8,353 bases of DNA, taken from Desulfobacteraceae bacterium. GTDB taxonomy: Bacteria; Desulfobacterota; DSM-4660; Desulfatiglandales; Desulfatiglandaceae. The notes below the pieces were generated by a model, which was given only the letters and a program-made list of their open reading frames with translations, searched no databases and was not told the DNA's origin. Every line of letters begins with the position of its first letter. The first letter of the stretch is position 1. The translations under genes and the position numbers were made by a program. Below, one piece after another: positions 5,313 to 8,353 of the stretch. The stretch covers positions 1 to 8,353 of the forward strand of contig DAOVUP010000042.1 of NCBI GenBank assembly GCA_030632525.1, written 5' to 3'.

Positions 5313-6212
5313 TTATTTTTTTGCAGTCGAACCCATATATATGGCCGAAATGGCGACAATACATCCCAGAATTTCCATATGCCCTGTGGGCCTGCTGAAG
5401 AAGAGGATATCCCAGATGAAAGATAGGCTTGGTTGAAGAAGGAGCACCAGCCCCGCCCGGGATGCATCCACCTTAGTGATTGCTCTTGAGATTAAGACCC
5501 ACCCAAGCACCTGCCCGATTACACCATATGCGATGAGTGAAGCCCATGATTCCATGTCCGGTATTGCAAATGACTCACCCTCGAATATCATCCTGACCGC
5601 AAGCAGGGCGGAGGTTGAAAGGGATATTAGTGCTATGGCGGAAAATGGGGAAACATCTTCTTCCAGAGATTGCAGTTTTCTGAGTGTAAGCAGATAGCAT
5701 GAGTATGAGAGCGCTGCCAGCAGTCCCAACAACACACCGAGTTTATAATCGGGGTCAAGGGCCGACCAGTCAGAACCCATAATTAAATAAAGCCCAAAGA
5801 GCCCAATGGGAACGGAGAGGGCGTATCGAATGGTCAGCTTTTCATTTAAGATGATGATCCCGAACCCTGCGAGGAAGAAAATCTGAAAATTGGCAAGGAT
5901 GGTTGCCAGTCCTGGCCCGATAAAGAAGATGCTTCTATGCCACAATATGAGGTCGATAGCAAAAAAGGCACCACATATGATCATCAGGCCAAGGGTTTTC
6001 CACCCATACCAAAGTTTTTTCCCTGAAACGAGGGCGATTGCCGTCAGCAGCAGACCGCCGAAACACATGCGGTAAAATGCTGAAGAAGTGGGCCCTACAT
6101 TTGCAAGTTTAACAAAAACCGGGCAGAAGCTTATCATCACAGCTCCCGTAACCAATTGATGTATGCCGCGGATTCTTAAATTCTTTGAAAAGCCGGATGA
6201 TGCCTTCGTCAC
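5313..6212 (-). CDS. EamA/DMT-family permease (10 TM)
   Basis: This 299-residue integral membrane protein of the drug/metabolite transporter superfamily has two EamA repeats, about 17-145 and 158-295, each of five predicted hydrophobic segments. Typical signatures are GPGLATILANFQIFF and LNEKLT at the end of repeat 1, and VDASRAGLVLLLQPSLSFI at the matching place in repeat 2. Such proteins export amino acids, metabolites or drugs, but the substrate cannot be told from sequence alone. The start is GTG 6212-6210, preceded by AAAGGA at normal spacing. The gene has the same orientation as the molybdoenzyme genes, with 114 bases between; a functional link to them is not shown. It converges with hicB. 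Confidence 0.85.
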   Translation of the reverse strand: MTKASSGFSKNLRIRGIHQLVTGAVMISFCPVFVKLANVGPTSSAFYRMCFGGLLLTAIALVSGKKLWYGWKTLGLMIICGAFFAIDLILWHRSIFFIGPGLATILANFQIFFLAGFGIIILNEKLTIRYALSVPIGLFGLYLIMGSDWSALDPDYKLGVLLGLLAALSYSCYLLTLRKLQSLEEDVSPFSAIALISLSTSALLAVRMIFEGESFAIPDMESWASLIAYGVIGQVLGWVLISRAITKVDASRAGLVLLLQPSLSFIWDILFFSRPTGHMEILGCIVAISAIYMGSTAKK

Positions 6213-6301
6213 AGCAATTATCCTTTAAGCCAGGAGTCAGATGAAATTTAAAAAGCCCAGTACCGGGTCGGCCGGGGTAAGATAGAAAAAGCCAATGTTT
6301 T

Positions 6302-6325
6302 TCTCTGTGTCTCTGAGTCTCTGTG
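6302..6325. repeat. Three tandem 8-base repeats beside the ferredoxin stop
   Basis: TCTCTGTG, TCTCTGAG and TCTCTGTG follow one another without gaps, ending one base before the stop codon of the iron-sulfur subunit. On the other strand this reads as CACAGAGA/CTCAGAGA units. Similar CACAGAGA-type strings recur between genes in many environmental bacterial genomes; that statement is from memory, and the function is unknown. Confidence 0.55.
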
Positions 6326-6326
6326 G

Positions 6327-6797
6327 CTATTCTGTATTTTCAGCAATCAACTCATCCACCGGACCAAATCCGAGGGCCCGGGTCGGGCAGATCCTGACAC
6401 AGGCGGGTTCCAGACCGTGGTCTACCCTTTCAATGCAAGAATTACACTTGCTCATTTTCTTCCCCTCCAAAAACCCCGGGGCCCCAAAGGGGCAGGCCGT
6501 GAGGCAACTGCGGCAGCCGATACAAAGATCCGGGTTTACCTGAACGATACCGTCCTGACTCCTTCTTTTAATGGCCCCGGTGGGGCAAACGATTACACAG
6601 GGTGCGTTTCCACAATTAAAGCAGGAAATGGAGGCAAAAGAGATCTCAGCAGAGGGATAAATACCTGTTTCAATCTTTGCGACATACCTGAAACCAGGGC
6701 CGTTTTCCGGCAAATCATTCTGATCCATACATGCCACAACGCACGCCATACAGCCGCTGCAACGTGAAACATTAAGAGAAAAGCCTAATTGTGTCAT
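6327..6797 (-). CDS. Four-cluster [4Fe-4S] ferredoxin subunit of the molybdoenzyme (DmsB/PhsB/NrfC type)
   Basis: This 156-residue protein has sixteen Cys in four cluster motifs: CSGCMACVVAC (13-23), CFNCGNAPCVIVCPTGA (59-75), CIGCRSCLTACPFGAP (92-107) and CNSC(x11)CVRICP (118-138). That is the layout of the electron-transfer subunit of complex iron-sulfur molybdoenzymes. It would pass electrons between the Mo subunit encoded just upstream and a quinone, cytochrome or soluble carrier. I chose ATG 6797, 19 bases after the molybdoenzyme stop. A longer open frame exists but overlaps that gene and adds 33 residues unlike the family, whose N-terminus starts close to the first cluster (here QLGFSLNVSRCSGC). 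It has no twin-arginine signal of its own. At 156 residues it is somewhat shorter than the usual 180-200. Confidence 0.88.
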   Translation of the reverse strand: MTQLGFSLNVSRCSGCMACVVACMDQNDLPENGPGFRYVAKIETGIYPSAEISFASISCFNCGNAPCVIVCPTGAIKRRSQDGIVQVNPDLCIGCRSCLTACPFGAPGFLEGKKMSKCNSCIERVDHGLEPACVRICPTRALGFGPVDELIAENTE

Positions 6798-6816
6798 ACA
6801 TCCAGTTCCGTAAATA

Positions 6817-8353
6817 TTATGAGGTTTTTGTGACTTCACAGAGAAGGGATTTAAATCCCGGATAACCCGATATGGGATCGACGTAATCAGGTTCAATCAG
6901 CTGATTGATGTCCGCCTCAGGATAACCGTGGTATATGTTGATCGTACCCTGGGGTACGATTTCGGTCAGATTGGCCTTTACCCGTATAAGGCCCCTTTGC
7001 GTCGATAGCTCGACCCAGTCACCCGGAGATACATCCCTGTCGTGTGCATCTAAGGGGTTTATATCCACCATAGGATCAGGACGGAGGCTTCTGATCCAGG
7101 GAAGTCTGAAGGTCCTGGAATGGACATATATGGGAAGCCGTGCTCCGGTGGTGAGGATAAGGGGGAACTCCCTGGCGACCCCCGGGGTTGAGTGAGGGCT
7201 GAGCATTGGCTCCTGATAACGGGGAAGCGGGTCTAACCCTGCCTCCTTTAAAATGGTGGAAGCGAACTCCATTTTTCCGGACGGAGTGTAAAAGCCGGTC
7301 TTTTCATACTTCCTATAAGGTGGCATACGTATGTCTTTGAGTGTATATCCCCCCGGAAATTTCTTGAGATTCTCCACTTTGAGACCGGCCGAGTCTAATA
7401 TCCAGTCCATACATTCCTCATAACCTTTTTGCAGTAAAGAGTCAGCGGGGGCCAGTCTGGAAGCCAGAGCTAAAATGATATCGACATCAGGACGCGACTC
7501 GCCTATGGGTTTGATGACAGGGCTGGTCCATATGACATGCTGTTCAGGGTAAAACTTGAGCTCACTTCTTTCAAATGAGCTACAGGCAGGTAGTATCAGA
7601 TCTGCCAGTCTGGCCGTATCGGTCATAAATAGATCCACATCCACCAGGAAGTCCAGCATTTTCAGGCTGTCACGCATGTAGTCGGATCCAGGCCACATGC
7701 GGTGATTCATTCCAAAGCCGAGGACCGCACGAACTGGGTAGGGCTTTTGGCTTTTTATCTGAAAGGGGAGATGAATGGCTTGGGCCTCAGGAATAAGCTT
7801 GCACCAGGCAGGATACAGATCTTCTCCTATGCGCGGGGGCATTTTCTCCCAGCGGCGAGGCTGTTCAAACTCCTGCTGTCGGGTTGCCACGCCATTTGCC
7901 ACATAAAGATAGGCAGGCGGGACAAAATAGTTTCCCCCTTCACGGTCAAAATTCCCGGTAAGCCCTATGAGGGCGGTTATGGCACGATGGTTCTGAATCC
8001 CGTTGGTATGATGAACAGTGGCATTGGGCCCGTTCAACATGCCAGCGGGTTTTGTAGTGGCATAGAGCCTCGCGGCCTTCCTGATCAAATCAGCCGGGAC
8101 ACCGGTGATCTCCCCGGCAGCCGTGGGTGGGAATTCCTGGACATAATCCCTGTATTCATCAAATCCCACGCTCCAGTTATCTATGAATTCCCGGTCAAAG
8201 AGCCCCTCTTCAATGATGACATGGGCCATGCCCAGGGCGAGGGCCCCGGAGGTTCCGGGTCGTATCCGGAGATGGATATGTGCATGGGAAGTGAGTGGCG
8301 TTATGAGTGGCCCAACTTCGATAATCTTTATCCCTTTCTCCATTATGTCCAAC
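6817..8353 (-). CDS. Molybdopterin oxidoreductase catalytic subunit, N-terminus outside the window
   Basis: The C-terminal 511 residues of a DMSO-reductase-superfamily (MopB) enzyme are visible; the frame is open to the right edge. Numbered from that edge, RPGTSGALALGMAHVIIEEG (31-50), LNGPNATVHHTNG with TGNFDREGGN (106-141), GFGMNHRMWPGS (212-223) and DTARLADLILPACSSFER (245-262) belong to the dinucleotide-binding core. The molydop-binding beta-barrel occupies about 397-508 (LILTTGARLPIYVHSR, VDINPLDAHDRDVSPGDWVE, GTINIYHGY). Probably 180-200 N-terminal residues are missing, including any Tat signal, the N-terminal [4Fe-4S] motif and the Mo ligand. The active-site residue (Ser, Cys or Sec) and the substrate are therefore unknown. 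Relatives include polysulfide/thiosulfate reductases, acetylene-hydratase-like and phenylacetyl-CoA oxidoreductase-like enzymes. It sits first of a pair with the iron-sulfur subunit. Confidence 0.9.
   Translation of the reverse strand, partial: LDIMEKGIKIIEVGPLITPLTSHAHIHLRIRPGTSGALALGMAHVIIEEGLFDREFIDNWSVGFDEYRDYVQEFPPTAAGEITGVPADLIRKAARLYATTKPAGMLNGPNATVHHTNGIQNHRAITALIGLTGNFDREGGNYFVPPAYLYVANGVATRQQEFEQPRRWEKMPPRIGEDLYPAWCKLIPEAQAIHLPFQIKSQKPYPVRAVLGFGMNHRMWPGSDYMRDSLKMLDFLVDVDLFMTDTARLADLILPACSSFERSELKFYPEQHVIWTSPVIKPIGESRPDVDIILALASRLAPADSLLQKGYEECMDWILDSAGLKVENLKKFPGGYTLKDIRMPPYRKYEKTGFYTPSGKMEFASTILKEAGLDPLPRYQEPMLSPHSTPGVAREFPLILTTGARLPIYVHSRTFRLPWIRSLRPDPMVDINPLDAHDRDVSPGDWVELSTQRGLIRVKANLTEIVPQGTINIYHGYPEADINQLIEPDYVDPISGYPGFKSLLCEVTKTS

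Noticed and set aside
6798..6896. 33-residue N-terminal extension of the iron-sulfur subunit
   Set aside because: It would overlap the upstream molybdoenzyme gene and does not resemble the family, whose N-terminus begins near the first Cys cluster.

Overview
The window reads as a piece of an anaerobic, metabolically versatile bacterium, most likely of the Desulfobacterota (former Deltaproteobacteria) or a similar group. This is an inference from three things: a DMSO-reductase-family molybdoenzyme with its four-cluster ferredoxin partner, a C_GCAxxG_C_C redox protein, and what looks like selenocysteine decoding. No rRNA, tRNA or other phylogenetic marker is present to confirm it.

Left part (1-3240). 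The window opens with the 3' end of a plus-strand gene whose tail resembles Fic-family proteins. It is followed by a recombinase-in-trio (RIT) element of about 3.07 kb. Three tyrosine recombinases lie head-to-tail on the minus strand (ritA 3155-2277, ritB 2280-1375, ritC 1384-398) with translationally coupled overlaps. All three keep the R/K/HxxR/H/Y catalytic set. Imperfect, colinear inverted repeats at about 176-244 and 3177-3240 mark the likely ends. A 46-codon ORF of unknown function sits inside the left end.

Middle (3241-4273). Only about 60 bases beyond the right end of the RIT element is the most notable gene of the window. It is a 324-residue, internally duplicated C_GCAxxG_C_C protein interrupted by one in-frame TGA (codon 27). 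The TGA falls where the second half of the protein has a conserved Cys. The distance to the next conserved Cys is 37 residues in both halves. A perfect 7-bp hairpin with a GUC loop begins 11 nt after the TGA, as expected of a bacterial SECIS element. I read it as a selenoprotein, not a pseudogene.

Next (4274-5312). A 370-base non-coding stretch leads to a sigma70-type promoter with repeat symmetry and a hicA-hicB toxin-antitoxin operon (4-bp overlap, TTG start for hicA almost on the predicted transcription start). A hairpin lies in the convergent gap after hicB.

Right part (5313-8353), all on the minus strand. A molybdopterin oxidoreductase catalytic subunit (N-terminus cut off by the window edge) is followed after 19 nt by its 16-Cys [4Fe-4S] subunit. 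After a further 114 bases comes a 10-TM EamA/DMT-family permease. The two redox subunits would form a catalytic/electron-transfer pair. No membrane anchor subunit is visible downstream of them.
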